Source: Bacteroidota bacterium | Lineage (GTDB): Bacteria; Bacteroidota; Bacteroidia; Chitinophagales; UBA10324 | Assembly: GCA_014190575.1 (NCBI GenBank) | Contig: BJGQ01000007.1 | Span: 1-64,000, forward strand | DNA: 64,000 nucleotides | Direction of reading: 5' to 3' | In this document: piece by piece, positions 26,180 to 36,823 of the stretch | Numbering within the stretch: the first letter of the stretch is position 1 | Layout: each line of letters begins with the position of its first letter | Notes under the pieces: generated by a model | The model's database searches: none | The model's input: the letters and a program-made list of their open reading frames with translations, nothing else | What the model was told of the DNA's origin: nothing | Program-made: the position numbers and the translations under genes

Positions 26180-27850
26180 ATGTCAAACACTACCACTTTT
26201 AAAAGAAATTTAAAAGCTGCAACAGGAAATATTATTTCATGTAAAGGATGGGTGCAGGAAGCTGTATTAAGAATGTTGCATAACAATCTTGATCCTGAAG
26301 TTGCTGAGCGACCTGAAGATTTAATTGTGTATGGCGGAACAGGAAAAGCTGCGCGAAACTGGGAAGCATTTGATTTGATTGAAAAAGCATTGAAAGATTT
26401 GAATGAAGATGAAACTTTAATTGTGCAGAGCGGAAAACCGGTTGGCATTCTTCCAACACATAAAGATGCACCTCGTGTAATTATTGCAAATTCAAATTTG
26501 GTTGGTCATTGGGCAAACTGGAAATATTTCAGAGAACTGGAAGCAAAAGGATTAATCATGTACGGACAAATGACTGCCGGATCATGGATATATATTGGCT
26601 CGCAGGGAATTGTTCAAGGCACTTACGAAACCTATTTATCACTGGCAGCAAAACATTTTAATGGTTCATTAAAAGGAACACTGAATGTTACCGCCGGTCT
26701 TGGAGGAATGGGCGGAGCACAACCATTGGCAATTACAATGAATGAAGGAGTTTGTCTCGCAGCAGAAGTGGAGGAGTGGCGCGCGCTAAAAAGAATTGAA
26801 ACTAAGTACCTTGATAAACTCACACATAATATAGACGAAGCAATTGATTGGTCACTGAATGCAAAAGCAAAAGGAGAAGCAATTTCAATTGCAGTAATTT
26901 GTAATGCAGTTGAATTATTAAAGCGACTGATCGAACGAAATATTTCTATTGACACATTAACTGATCAAACATCAGCACACGATGAATTGGTTGGATATTT
27001 TCCAACGGGACTTTCAGTAGAACAAGCAAAAATTCTGCGTGAAAAAAATCCTGCTGATTATATTGAACGATCGCTCGATACTATGGCGGAACATGTTCGT
27101 TTGATGCTTGAATTACAAAAGCATGGGGCCATCACTTTTGATTATGGAAATAATATTCGGGGACAAGCATTATCTCGTGGAGTAAAAAATGCGTTTGACT
27201 TTCCTGGATTTGTGCCTGAATTCATTCGCCCACTTTTTTGCGAAGGTAAAGGACCATTTCGTTGGGTCGCACTCAGTGGTGATCCAGAAGATATTTATAC
27301 AACTGATGAAGCATTGAAAAAACTTTTTCCTGAAAACAAAGGATTAATTCGTTGGTTAAATCTGGCAAAAGATAAAATAGCTTTTCAAGGTTTGCCTGCG
27401 CGAATCTGTTGGTTAGGAATGGGTGAACGGGAAAAAGCCGGATTGTTATTTAATGAATTGGTGAGAACCGGGAAAGTGAAAGCTCCAATAGTAATTGGTC
27501 GCGATCATTTAGATACAGGTTCTGTTGCATCGCCGAATAGAGAAACAGAAGCAATGCTGGATGGTTCTGATGCCATTGCTGATTGGCCGATATTAAATTC
27601 ATTGATAAATACTGCAGGTGGCGCAAGTTGGGTTTCATTACATCATGGCGGTGGAGTTGGAATTGGATACTCCATTCATGCAGGCATGGTGATAGTTGCT
27701 GATGGAACTGAAGATGCTGCACGCAGATTGAAAAGGGTTTTGAATAACGATCCTGCAATGGGTGTCATTCGTCATGCTGATGCAGGTTATGATATTGCAA
27801 AAGACACAGCGAGAAAATTCAGATTGGATTTGAAATCCAGGCTTGGATAA
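26180..27850 (+). CDS. hutU: Urocanate hydratase
   Basis: 556 residues from ATG 26180. Signatures of urocanase are clear: [40 protein letters not shown] with its conserved NAD-binding glycines, [20 protein letters not shown], and [20 protein letters not shown] followed by the [13 protein letters not shown] active-site block. It converts urocanate to imidazolone propionate in histidine degradation. The other hut genes are not in this window. The next gene starts 18 bases downstream and may be co-transcribed although unrelated. Confidence 0.97.
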   Translation: MSNTTTFKRNLKAATGNIISCKGWVQEAVLRMLHNNLDPEVAERPEDLIVYGGTGKAARNWEAFDLIEKALKDLNEDETLIVQSGKPVGILPTHKDAPRVIIANSNLVGHWANWKYFRELEAKGLIMYGQMTAGSWIYIGSQGIVQGTYETYLSLAAKHFNGSLKGTLNVTAGLGGMGGAQPLAITMNEGVCLAAEVEEWRALKRIETKYLDKLTHNIDEAIDWSLNAKAKGEAISIAVICNAVELLKRLIERNISIDTLTDQTSAHDELVGYFPTGLSVEQAKILREKNPADYIERSLDTMAEHVRLMLELQKHGAITFDYGNNIRGQALSRGVKNAFDFPGFVPEFIRPLFCEGKGPFRWVALSGDPEDIYTTDEALKKLFPENKGLIRWLNLAKDKIAFQGLPARICWLGMGEREKAGLLFNELVRTGKVKAPIVIGRDHLDTGSVASPNRETEAMLDGSDAIADWPILNSLINTAGGASWVSLHHGGGVGIGYSIHAGMVIVADGTEDAARRLKRVLNNDPAMGVIRHADAGYDIAKDTARKFRLDLKSRLG

Positions 27851-27868
27851 ATATTTTTATAATAAATA

Positions 27869-29542
27869 ATGCAAAATTCAATTCACTTCAAATCACACAA
27901 TCAATTTTTATTGGTGATTGCAATTGCTTTTTTGTTTTTGATTTTTTACAATGTGTTGCTTGTAAATTTTTACTTTGCTTTTAATATTGTTCCATCACCA
28001 GTAATTTTTTATAGTTCAGTGTTTCTTAGCATAGGGTGTTGCACACTGCTCGTTACAAAATATTTTTTCATCGATTGGAAATTTCTTCTTGCAGGAATTT
28101 TATCAGCAATTACAATTTTTTTGTTGGTAAAAAATATCAGTGAAAATTATTACGATGTTTCATGGGATGGTCAGGCGTATCAAATTGAAGCAGTCGTTAA
28201 AATGATTGAAGGATGGAACCCTTTGAAAGGTCAGCTTGACAATTCAGTAAAGTCTGAAAATATTTATATAAATCATTATCCACGGGGTGTCTGGTATAGT
28301 TCATTTTCAATTTATCTGGTTACTGATAATATTGAAAGTGGAAAGTTGTTTAATTATTTATGGTTTGTAATTTCATTGTGTTTAGCTTCTGTGGCGTTAA
28401 ACCAGTTTTTCAAAATAAATTTTTTCATTTCATTATTTATCGCATTCCTCGCATCTGCTAATCCTGTATTAATATATCAAAGTGCTAGCAACTATATTGA
28501 TGGTCAAATTGCTGCTGGAATTTTGTCATTTCTCATACTATCAATATTCATTTATTTCGAAGGAGGTTTTGGTTCAGTATTATTATTCATAATCACTATT
28601 TCACTTTTGGTAAATTATAAATTTTCAATGCCATTTTATTTAATTGTTTTATCTGCGGGAGTCATTCTTATTTTTTTGGTATATAAAAATAGAAATGCCG
28701 TTCGCAGGTATTTAATGGCTACCACCTTCGGATTTATTTTCGGGATTGGAGTTCTTGGGTATTCGCCTTACATAACTAATATCATACAATTTCAAAATCC
28801 AATTTATCCACTATCCGATAAAACCAAATCTGAAATAACTCAAGCAATAGAAGAAGCAATTCAACCATCATCATTTAAAAACATGAACCGGTTTGAAAGA
28901 ATGTTTCAATCAATATTTTCAAAAGCAAAATGGAGTCAATCACCTTTAAATAATGAATTAAAATTTCCGGGAACTTATAGTTATCAGGAAAAAACTAATT
29001 ATGAAATAGCTGATGGTGCAATGGCCGGATTTGGTCCATTCTTTTCCTTAACATTTTTAATTTGTTTACTTGTCTTTCCAATCACATATTTTTTTAATAA
29101 AAAAATATTTTTTCTTGCCTCTGCTTCGATTTTTCTAATTCTTCTATCAGTATTTATTTCACGCATCGGATGGTATGCACGCTATGCCCCTCAATTCTAT
29201 TTGATATGTATAATTATTTCCACTTCATTGTTCCTGATTAAAAAATGGTGGGTGTTTTTAATTGGTTGCTTTTGTTTATTCAGCTTGTTTAAAAATGACG
29301 ATATGATTTATCGAATCTATTATACTCATCAAAGAAAAATTACTCATCAAGTAAATTCAAAACTCAATGAGTTAGCGATGCGTAAAGATTTTGTAAAGGT
29401 TTATTTCGGTCCATTTAATTCTAACAGAGAAAGATTCAGGGAAGAGAAAATAAAATTTACAGAAGTAAAATCAATTAGCGAACTAATGATTGATAGCCCA
29501 AGATATATTCCATGGTTGTTTAATATCGCAGCTACAAATTAA
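27869..29542 (+). CDS. Polytopic membrane protein, GT-C-like glycosyltransferase candidate
   Basis: 557 residues with about 11-12 membrane helices and a first large loop containing YDVSWDGQAYQIEAV and HYPRGVWY. An Asp in the first extracytoplasmic loop before an aromatic-rich stretch is typical of GT-C enzymes that use lipid-linked sugars (ArnT/PMT types). The soluble C-terminal tail (about 480-557) is short. Neighbours are an MBOAT acyltransferase and its SGNH partner, which fits cell-surface polysaccharide work. The exact family cannot be fixed by eye. Confidence 0.5.
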   Translation: MQNSIHFKSHNQFLLVIAIAFLFLIFYNVLLVNFYFAFNIVPSPVIFYSSVFLSIGCCTLLVTKYFFIDWKFLLAGILSAITIFLLVKNISENYYDVSWDGQAYQIEAVVKMIEGWNPLKGQLDNSVKSENIYINHYPRGVWYSSFSIYLVTDNIESGKLFNYLWFVISLCLASVALNQFFKINFFISLFIAFLASANPVLIYQSASNYIDGQIAAGILSFLILSIFIYFEGGFGSVLLFIITISLLVNYKFSMPFYLIVLSAGVILIFLVYKNRNAVRRYLMATTFGFIFGIGVLGYSPYITNIIQFQNPIYPLSDKTKSEITQAIEEAIQPSSFKNMNRFERMFQSIFSKAKWSQSPLNNELKFPGTYSYQEKTNYEIADGAMAGFGPFFSLTFLICLLVFPITYFFNKKIFFLASASIFLILLSVFISRIGWYARYAPQFYLICIIISTSLFLIKKWWVFLIGCFCLFSLFKNDDMIYRIYYTHQRKITHQVNSKLNELAMRKDFVKVYFGPFNSNRERFREEKIKFTEVKSISELMIDSPRYIPWLFNIAATN

Positions 29543-29634
29543 AATGTAAAATTATTTCAAGTTGAATAGTGGTAAAAGTAAAAATAAAAAAAATGTTTGT
29601 TTTATATTTTTAAAGAGATTCAGCTTTCCTACCT

Positions 29635-31023
29635 ATGTTATTTAATTCTCTTCAATTTCTATTTTTTTTCGGATCGGTTTTCTGCCTTTATTATTTAATA
29701 CCACATCGTGCTCGTTGGGTTTTATTGCTTTTATCGAGTGTGTATTTTTACATGTGCTGGAACATCAATTACATTTTTGTCATTCTCACAATTGCTGTTA
29801 TTGATTTTAGTTGTGGTCTGGTAATTTCAAAAATTGAAAAAAAGAAATCAAAAAAAATTCTTCTCATCGTAAGTCTGAGCAGTAACCTGCTTATTTTATT
29901 TTTCTTTAAGTACTATCATTTTTTTCAGTGGCATTGGAACCAGGTTGCAACAATTTTATCTTTTCATGGGTTGCCGGTTTTAGATTTTATTTTGCCAATG
30001 GGAATTTCATTTCACACATTTCAATCTATGGGATATACCATTGATGTTTATCGAGGTAAAGTGAAATCAGAAAAAAATCCTTTCCGGTTTATTTTATATG
30101 TATTGTTTTTTCCGCAATTGGTTGCCGGTCCTATTGAGAGAGGAGGGAACCTGCTTCCGGAATTAAGAAAGCGGGTTTCATGGAGCTCAATCGAAATTGG
30201 AGTTGGATTGAGGTTGGCATTATGGGGATTATTAAAAAAAGTAGTTCTCGCCGATCGACTTACATTAATTGTTGATCCGGTTTACAATCATCCACTTAAT
30301 TATTCATCGTGGCAACTCATCATTGCCACTTATGCTTTTGCCCTTCAGATTTATTTCGACTTCAGCGGTTATACAGACATTGCAATTGGCATTGCGCGAA
30401 TGCTTGGAATAAAATTAAATCTGAATTTTAACTCGCCATATAAAGCAGATTCTTTGCAAAACTTCTGGCAACGATGGCACATCTCACTTTCAACATGGTT
30501 TCGCGATTATGTTTATTTTCCATTGGGAGGAAGTCGAAAAGGAGTAGCGAGGGAATTTGTTAACCTGTTTATTACATTTTTATTAAGTGGTTTCTGGCAT
30601 GGTGCAAGTTTAACTTTTATTATTTGGGGCGCTTGGCATGGTGCCGGGTTAATTATTGAGAAGAAAATAAAAAATAGTTTTGCAGTTTGTGTGCCTTCAC
30701 TTATAAAAAATATTCTTGTTTTTCATTTTGTTTTACTTGGTTGGGTTTGGTTCAGAGCTCAATCAATTCATGATGCGTTTTCTATTTTCAAAAATATATT
30801 TTCTCTAAAATTTTCAAGTAGAGGCTTTATCGGAATTGATTTTACAGAAATTTTATTTGCATTTTTTGTTTCAAGTATTATATTATTTATAGAATTTAGA
30901 AACTTAAAACCCGAAAATATTTATACTGCAAAAGCAAGATGGAGTTATTGTATATTACTAGTTGCCTGTATTTATCTGTTTGGAATTTTTCACAACAAAC
31001 AATTTCTATACTTCCAATTTTGA
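29635..31023 (+). CDS. MBOAT O-acyltransferase (AlgI-like)
   Basis: 462 residues with about 11 membrane helices. Key blocks: PMGISFHTFQSMGYTIDVYR, FFPQLVAGPIER, IYFDFSGYTDIAIG, the amphipathic FWQRWHISLSTWFRDYVYFP segment and LLSGFWHGA, which holds the invariant catalytic His. It moves acyl (probably acetyl) groups across the inner membrane to an extracytoplasmic glycan. Its stop codon is 5 bases from the start of the SGNH partner gene, as in alg/wss/pat-type pairs. Confidence 0.93.
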   Translation: MLFNSLQFLFFFGSVFCLYYLIPHRARWVLLLLSSVYFYMCWNINYIFVILTIAVIDFSCGLVISKIEKKKSKKILLIVSLSSNLLILFFFKYYHFFQWHWNQVATILSFHGLPVLDFILPMGISFHTFQSMGYTIDVYRGKVKSEKNPFRFILYVLFFPQLVAGPIERGGNLLPELRKRVSWSSIEIGVGLRLALWGLLKKVVLADRLTLIVDPVYNHPLNYSSWQLIIATYAFALQIYFDFSGYTDIAIGIARMLGIKLNLNFNSPYKADSLQNFWQRWHISLSTWFRDYVYFPLGGSRKGVAREFVNLFITFLLSGFWHGASLTFIIWGAWHGAGLIIEKKIKNSFAVCVPSLIKNILVFHFVLLGWVWFRAQSIHDAFSIFKNIFSLKFSSRGFIGIDFTEILFAFFVSSIILFIEFRNLKPENIYTAKARWSYCILLVACIYLFGIFHNKQFLYFQF

Positions 31024-31028
31024 ACCCA

Positions 31029-32069
31029 ATGAAAATGACCCGGATAATATTTCTTATACTAAGTTTTCTTTTTTTCACAAGTGTTTATTTCTGTACAGAA
31101 TCAACAGTTTTTAAAGAATGGTTTGGAAATATTAAGCCAGATGAAGGCTTATTTAGTACTGATAGGTATCGGTATGGTGATTTATTCGGGATGAGTTTTA
31201 TTTCAAAATTTAAGAACGATAATCAAAAAACAATTGCTGTTTATATAGGAGATACTTGCAAAAAGAAAAAAAATGTAGCGCTCTATATTCTTGGTGATAG
31301 TTATGTTTTTAAATTTATTTCTGAAAAACAATTTTGTGGAATAACAAAACTGGCTTTAGCAAATTGGGATTATAAAGGAGTTCCTATAAAAATTGATTCG
31401 TCGGCAAATTCAATTCTGATAATTGAAACTACGGAGCGCTATTTAAGAAACAGATTTACTTATGCGGATAATGCAAAAAATAAATTTCTTTTTAATTCAT
31501 CAATCCAGGATAATTTAAATGCTGATAATATTCAAGATTGCTGGCAAAATTATTTTTCTGACAACAATTTACATATCGAAGCTTTATTATTTGACTATCC
31601 CTTTTTTACGCCAATGAAACAATTGAAAGCCGATCTAAATTTTAAATGGCTTAGTCATTTATCGGATGAAGTTGTTTTATCTAAAAATGGTGACAGGTTG
31701 TTTCTTAGTGAAACTATAAATGATACATTATCAACAGGTTCATTTTCTAAATTAGATAAACAAGAAATTTCAAATTTGGTAAGTAATATGAATGGTATTC
31801 AGAAGTATTATTTTCAGTCAGGATTTAATAAAATTTATTTTTCATTTATTCCCAATCCGGTTTCAATGATAGAACTTGAAAGAGGGAATTACAATCATTT
31901 GATTGAGCGAATTCAAAACTCTCCGGATAAAAAATTTGAGTTGATAGATTGTTTTGAGTTAGCGAAAAGTAATCCTGAAAAATTTTATCAGAAATCAGAT
32001 TCACACTGGACAAACTGGGGTTGCAATCTTTGGTTGAATAAAGTGAATGAACTATTGAATGATGAATAA
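31029..32069 (+). CDS. SGNH/AlgJ-AlgX-like acyltransferase partner
   Basis: 346 residues from ATG 31029 (an earlier ATG at 30939 lies inside the MBOAT gene). An N-terminal membrane anchor (about 5-22) precedes a periplasmic domain with GDSY at 89-92 (block I Ser of SGNH hydrolases) and KSDSHWTNWG near the end, giving the Asp324-Ser-His326 pair. Proteins of this type take the acyl group from the MBOAT protein and place it on the polysaccharide. It is placed right after the MBOAT gene and is translationally close to it. Confidence 0.75.
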   Translation: MKMTRIIFLILSFLFFTSVYFCTESTVFKEWFGNIKPDEGLFSTDRYRYGDLFGMSFISKFKNDNQKTIAVYIGDTCKKKKNVALYILGDSYVFKFISEKQFCGITKLALANWDYKGVPIKIDSSANSILIIETTERYLRNRFTYADNAKNKFLFNSSIQDNLNADNIQDCWQNYFSDNNLHIEALLFDYPFFTPMKQLKADLNFKWLSHLSDEVVLSKNGDRLFLSETINDTLSTGSFSKLDKQEISNLVSNMNGIQKYYFQSGFNKIYFSFIPNPVSMIELERGNYNHLIERIQNSPDKKFELIDCFELAKSNPEKFYQKSDSHWTNWGCNLWLNKVNELLNDE

Positions 32070-32074
32070 TTAAT

Positions 32075-32617
32075 TCAGAATTTCCCGCTGAAATTTTTCG
32101 CCTGTTTTACATGCGATAAATGATGATTGCAATGCCAGGCATAAAGTGCAACTGTGCTTTCAAGTTTTAATTCGCGACCGTGTTCAGGATGAACAAAACA
32201 TTTTTTCCAATCATCATTACTCATATTCCGCATTAACAATACCCATCGTTTATGTAAACCAATTAGTATTTCAAATGACCATTCAACAGGTGCATTTGTT
32301 ACATCAGGTAACTGCGACCATAAATTTTCAAGGTATGGCTTTATAATGGGCTTTTCTTCAGTAAGCGCTAGCTTAAATCTAGCGAAAGCATTGGAATGGC
32401 TATCAGCGCAATGATGTACAACCTGTCGAATGTTCCAACCTTCAGGACGATAAATGAAAGCGAGTTCTTCATCGTTTAAATTTTCAACTTCTGATTTTAA
32501 CAGTGCAGGGAATTTTTCAATATCATTTATCCATTCTGTAATCAACTCTTTATTAATCTCTTTCGGCCAGTTGAATTTTCCTGTCGGATATTTTAATTCT
32601 TCTATTGCTATTTTCAT
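32075..32617 (-). CDS. DinB/YfiT-like metal-dependent hydrolase or transferase
   Basis: 180 residues, a DinB-fold four-helix bundle. The metal-binding histidines appear in VVHHCADSH and in WHCNHHLSH near the C-terminus, the YfiT (BstA) pattern. RPEGWNIRQ is the family N-terminal block. Members of this superfamily include thiol transferases and hydrolases; the substrate here is unknown. It converges on the SGNH gene with a 5-base gap. Confidence 0.85.
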   Translation of the reverse strand: MKIAIEELKYPTGKFNWPKEINKELITEWINDIEKFPALLKSEVENLNDEELAFIYRPEGWNIRQVVHHCADSHSNAFARFKLALTEEKPIIKPYLENLWSQLPDVTNAPVEWSFEILIGLHKRWVLLMRNMSNDDWKKCFVHPEHGRELKLESTVALYAWHCNHHLSHVKQAKNFSGKF

Positions 32618-32638
32618 TTTATTAATGATTTTTATTTT

Positions 32639-34564
32639 TCAATGAGCGCTTTTGTATTGATACAATCCATCCCGATAAATTACCGATAATCCTTCAAGAT
32701 ATTTTTTCAAAAACTCATGAGTTGTGCTTCGTTCTGAATCTGATGGCTCAAATTTTATGGCCGGATAAGAAAGGCTATCAAGGTAAAAATAACTGTCACC
32801 GCCATATTGTAAATCAGTAAAAAACACTTTGTTATCATAATGATACGCCAAAGCGGTTTCTGTATTTCGGCTGATGGCAAAAGGTTTAAAATCAGAACTG
32901 AATAAATTTTGTCCGATAAAATGGTAAGAACCATTGTATCCACTTTCATTAATAAGTGTTGAAGCAAAATCCATTTGCGAACAAACGGAATCATAAATTC
33001 CTGAAGCATGAGATGAGTTAAGCAGCAAAGCAGGAATGTGATATACTTTATAATTCTGATCTTTCAATTCATACACTTCACCATGATCGGCAAGAATTAA
33101 AAAAATTGTGTTGCTGAATTCTGCAGTAGTTGAACATTGGTCTAAAAATTTTCCAATGGCATAATCTTCATAATAAAAAGTTGATTGCTTATCGTTCAAG
33201 CTTTTTACTTCAGGGTTCGATTTTAAAAAATAGTCAGGAACATGATGAGGTGCATGATTACTCACAGTAAGAATGACAGAAAGTTGTAGTTGTGATTTTC
33301 CGTTAAAAATTTCTGTATATGCTTTATCAAACAAATCTTCATCGCATACTCCCATTGCATTTTTAAATCTGAAGTTTTTAAAATTTGTGATATCAAAAAT
33401 ATTTTCAAAACCTCCTTGTTGCATAAACAATTTCATGTCGTCAAAATTTGCATCACCTCCATAAAAGAATTTAGTGTCATAACCATAATCATGTAAAATA
33501 TTTCCAAGTGTATTAAACTCATTCAATCCTTTTTTACGAATCAAACTGCTGCCTATAATTGAAGGAAAGCCTGCCACAACCGATGTTAAGCCAAAATGTG
33601 TTCGAGGGCCATTACTATAACAATGAGTGAATAAAATTCCTTTACTGCTCCACTGGTCAAATCGTGGTGATAATTTTCTCCCACTTAAAATGCCAATTTG
33701 TGAAGCTGAAAAACTTTCACATATAATGATGACAATATTTTTTTTGTGTTGAATTGCTAGTGACTTAAATTTTCGTTGCGTTGGAAATTTATTTGAAAGT
33801 GAAATTTCATCATCGTGTAAAGAAATATTTTTTACAAAATTTATTGCTGTGCTGTCAGCTATTTCGGGAAATATGGTAAGTGTTTTTTTATAAATTGAAT
33901 TCTGAGCAATTGATTTTATAAAAGTATAGGCACCATTCGAACTCATTTGATTTAAAAGCGGTGAAGCACTGTAACTTGTCAGTTTCCAGAATGGACCATC
34001 ATAATAAAGAAAAGACAAAGCAAAAAATGAAAAAAATGAAATTGAAACCCATTTGAAAGATTTTAAGCTTTCATTGATTAAATGCTCACGAAAATTATTT
34101 CTGCATAAAATATAAAATAGGTATAGAAAAATACTGAATGCAAACACTATCCATATAACAGGATATTCATTATAAATCATTGGTAGAATAGTTTTTGGGC
34201 TTTGGTATTCCTGCAAGGCATATTGATTTAATCTGACACCAAACTGTCCGAAATAAAAAATATCAATAATGTTGATGAAAAAAATCAGGCTGATAATAAC
34301 GAATGAAAGCCGAAAAAATATTTGATAACTATTGTAAAATAATAGACCTATGAAAAAGGAAATAAGAAAACAACTTGAAATGCAAATGGTAACCACTGAT
34401 GAGTCAATTATAAATCCAATAACAAATGAAAATATCAAATCTTTAATTGCTGATTGACCTGCAATAGAAAAATAGGTAACCAGAAATAATATCCGCAATA
34501 CAAACAACACCAACATACTGAAAAAATAAAATCTCAACAGGTATTTATAAAACGCTTTGTTCAT
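32639..34564 (-). CDS. LtaS-like phosphoglycerol transferase (sulfatase family)
   Basis: 641 residues. Five membrane helices in about 1-185 are followed by an extracytoplasmic alkaline-phosphatase-like domain (about 260-620): IVIIICESFSASQIG (metal-binding Glu), NGPRTHFGLTSVVAGFPS (nucleophile Thr region), and LILADHGEVYEL with the metal-binding Asp-His. LtaS-type enzymes add phosphoglycerol or phosphoethanolamine to lipids or glycans. In a Gram-negative host a glycan or lipid modification is likely, not lipoteichoic acid. A 22-base gap separates it from the helical-repeat gene upstream. Confidence 0.85.
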   Translation of the reverse strand: MNKAFYKYLLRFYFFSMLVLFVLRILFLVTYFSIAGQSAIKDLIFSFVIGFIIDSSVVTICISSCFLISFFIGLLFYNSYQIFFRLSFVIISLIFFINIIDIFYFGQFGVRLNQYALQEYQSPKTILPMIYNEYPVIWIVFAFSIFLYLFYILCRNNFREHLINESLKSFKWVSISFFSFFALSFLYYDGPFWKLTSYSASPLLNQMSSNGAYTFIKSIAQNSIYKKTLTIFPEIADSTAINFVKNISLHDDEISLSNKFPTQRKFKSLAIQHKKNIVIIICESFSASQIGILSGRKLSPRFDQWSSKGILFTHCYSNGPRTHFGLTSVVAGFPSIIGSSLIRKKGLNEFNTLGNILHDYGYDTKFFYGGDANFDDMKLFMQQGGFENIFDITNFKNFRFKNAMGVCDEDLFDKAYTEIFNGKSQLQLSVILTVSNHAPHHVPDYFLKSNPEVKSLNDKQSTFYYEDYAIGKFLDQCSTTAEFSNTIFLILADHGEVYELKDQNYKVYHIPALLLNSSHASGIYDSVCSQMDFASTLINESGYNGSYHFIGQNLFSSDFKPFAISRNTETALAYHYDNKVFFTDLQYGGDSYFYLDSLSYPAIKFEPSDSERSTTHEFLKKYLEGLSVIYRDGLYQYKSAH

Positions 34565-34587
34565 TTACAATAAAAGTGTTGGGCTGA

Positions 34588-36048
34588 TTAGGCCTTAATA
34601 GTTTCCAAATTCTTTTTCAGCCAGGGAACATATTTAATTACATCATTGTCCGCATCTTTATCTTTCTGAATAAATTCTTTCATCATTATAAGCAATTTCT
34701 CCCCTTGATTTTTTGAAACTGATTTTGAAAGCAACTCAATCATAGTCAACATGTTTTTCTCCCGCTGGTAATTGTCTTCCTTCAATAAATCTTTGAAATC
34801 ATTTTTTATCTGAACCAACCGATAAGTAATTGTATCTATTTCTTTTAACTCATGTCGAATCATTAGTTCGCAAACTGCAATTTTTAATTTTAATCCACTG
34901 TCAGCTTTCTTATAAGAATCAAGCAATCCCATTTTAATAATGTGTCGAATACTCTTGTCATAATTCTTCTTATCGAAATAAAATATGGCGAGATTGAGGT
35001 AAACAAAAATTTCATAAAACGGAATTGATTTTAATACCGGTCCTGCTTTTAATTCTTCCAGTAATTCAATTGCTTTATCAGGATTCACAACAGAATAATT
35101 TATTGTTAAAGCATTGTAATAAAACACCAGGTACTTGTTATAAAGCAAGCGATTATGTTCTTCCATTCCGGTGCGCAGTTTCTCACTCCACTCTAATGAT
35201 TCTTTGTATTTTTTGTTTTTGAAAAGCGTATTTACTATGAATGTGAGCATCTCTAATTTATTTTCATGAGTGCTCTTGTTGAACATTCTTTTTTTCTGAA
35301 AATTTTTATACGCAGTCAGTAAATATTTTTCAAGTGTTTTGTATTCGTGTTTTTGCAGTAGCGTGCGGCTTACTGCATTAATCATTCTGAACTGAAATTG
35401 AGCGCTCTTCGATAATTCTTTATCAGAAGAAAATTCTTTCAATGTTTTTTCCAATAACTTAATAAGAACTGTATCTGATGAAAAATTTTGTGAAAGTTTA
35501 ATACGATAGTTAATTGCTGCAAGCACCTGATCTATTTCACGAAGTTTGCTCAACTTCTCATAGTTTTTTTGTCGTTTCTCAATGTAATCTTCAGGATTAA
35601 TATTCACGAGTGTATTGGAAAGCCGGATGTATTCTGAATAAATGATATCAAGCATTTCAAAATATTCAATATCTATTGCTTTGCTTTCTGCTTTCTTTAA
35701 ATAGTATCGTGCAACACTGAAATTATTCTGATTGAACTGGTGCTTGTACAATCCGAACAACGCATGAATAAAAATCTCGTCCTGACTTTCTACATATTGA
35801 AGCAGTAAGGATTTATTAAGCACCTGCAAGAGACGGTGCTTGAGTCGGTAATACGCATTGCGGTTATAAGGCGGATAAAACTTTTTTATCGCCTCTGCTT
35901 CGGTGTAACTTTCACCCGCATCGCGAATGTGGTCGAAGAGCGAAATGTCCTTTCTGTCGTGGCTGTATTCCATTCGTGATGCATACAACTTGTAATGTCG
36001 AATGTCTTCTTTGTTCATCCGTGCGATTACCTGATTCAGAATATCCAT
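34588..36048 (-). CDS. Helical-repeat protein of unknown function
   Basis: 486 residues, all-alpha, with no signal peptide. The N-terminal about 90 residues (EDIRHYKLYASRMEY, YYRLKHRLLQVLNKSLL) look like a conserved Bacteroidota domain, and the rest consists of degenerate TPR-like helical pairs (FSVARYYLKKAESKAIDIEY, YKESLEWSEKLRTGM). Probably a cytoplasmic scaffold. It is the first gene of a possible two-gene unit with the LtaS-like gene. I do not recognise a function. Confidence 0.6.
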   Translation of the reverse strand: MDILNQVIARMNKEDIRHYKLYASRMEYSHDRKDISLFDHIRDAGESYTEAEAIKKFYPPYNRNAYYRLKHRLLQVLNKSLLLQYVESQDEIFIHALFGLYKHQFNQNNFSVARYYLKKAESKAIDIEYFEMLDIIYSEYIRLSNTLVNINPEDYIEKRQKNYEKLSKLREIDQVLAAINYRIKLSQNFSSDTVLIKLLEKTLKEFSSDKELSKSAQFQFRMINAVSRTLLQKHEYKTLEKYLLTAYKNFQKKRMFNKSTHENKLEMLTFIVNTLFKNKKYKESLEWSEKLRTGMEEHNRLLYNKYLVFYYNALTINYSVVNPDKAIELLEELKAGPVLKSIPFYEIFVYLNLAIFYFDKKNYDKSIRHIIKMGLLDSYKKADSGLKLKIAVCELMIRHELKEIDTITYRLVQIKNDFKDLLKEDNYQREKNMLTMIELLSKSVSKNQGEKLLIMMKEFIQKDKDADNDVIKYVPWLKKNLETIKA

Positions 36049-36096
36049 TTTGTTAAATTTTTATGAAGGCGTAAGAAATATATATTTTCCGAAATT

Positions 36097-36123
36097 GCAA
36101 AACCTTTTATACATTTAACTTTG
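36097..36123 (+). promoter_or_regulatory. Bacteroidota promoter of the T9SS protein at 36141
   Basis: A TTG (36095-36097) and TAACTTTG (36116-36123, matching TAnnTTTG) are separated by 18 bases, the spacing of Bacteroidota sigma-ABfr promoters. The start codon follows at 36141, so the leader would be short. Confidence 0.55.
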
Positions 36124-36140
36124 AACAATAAATCAACACC

Positions 36141-36800
36141 ATGAAAAAAGTTCTACTTGTCCTTTTTGTTTTAAGTCTTTCGACTTCAGTTTTCGCACAG
36201 ACTGATATCAGCATTACAAATGTGAATCTTGTTGACACTGCGTATTTAAATGATAATCCGCAATTGTCACTTTCATTTACAAATAATGCAGCAGTAGATT
36301 TTACCGGCTCCATTGAGGCAAAGGCAACTGTGCAGGGTCATCCGATTCCGGATTTGATTACTGCTTCTTCATTGCCAATAGCTGCAGGTGTCTCTACGCA
36401 GTTTACAGGTATGTCATTATTAATAGCTGCTTCCAATTATTTTACCCTTGGAGATAATGTGGTGGTTATCTGGCCCGTTGCAATGACTACAATTGATACC
36501 ACAGTTGGTGATACAGTTCATCAGAATGTGCATGTTCTTTTCCCGAACGGAATCAATGATCCATCTCTCACTGGTAAAGTTTTAATTTTCTCAGTTGCAA
36601 AAAATCAATTCCATATTATCAACCAAACACAAAGTGTAATTGCTGAATCAAATATTTATGATTTGAGCGGAAGGAGAATTGAAAATTTAATCGGAGATAA
36701 CAATCAGGTTCAATTGGAAAATATTTCTTCAGGCATTTATTTACTTGAAGTGAAATTGTCTGATGGAAGAAAAGCCAATTTTAAAATCCTGGTTCAGTAA
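36141..36800 (+). CDS. Small T9SS-secreted protein
   Basis: 219 residues: signal peptide (about 1-20, ending VFAQ), one beta-rich domain (about 21-140; PQLSLSFTNNAAVDFTGSIE), and a T9SS-type C-terminal region (YDLSGRRIENLIGDNN, ISSGIYLLEVKLSDGRKANF). The domain may be Ig-like (a CARDB-type fold is possible). It is preceded by a recognisable promoter and followed by a terminator, so it is a single-gene unit. Confidence 0.78.
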   Translation: MKKVLLVLFVLSLSTSVFAQTDISITNVNLVDTAYLNDNPQLSLSFTNNAAVDFTGSIEAKATVQGHPIPDLITASSLPIAAGVSTQFTGMSLLIAASNYFTLGDNVVVIWPVAMTTIDTTVGDTVHQNVHVLFPNGINDPSLTGKVLIFSVAKNQFHIINQTQSVIAESNIYDLSGRRIENLIGDNNQVQLENISSGIYLLEVKLSDGRKANFKILVQ

Positions 36801-36823
36801 AATTTAAAAGTCAAGCAGATTTT

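Noticed and set aside
30939-31028. Early start for the SGNH partner within the MBOAT gene
   Set aside because: The extra residues come from the MBOAT 3' end; the ATG at 31029 gives a normal membrane anchor.
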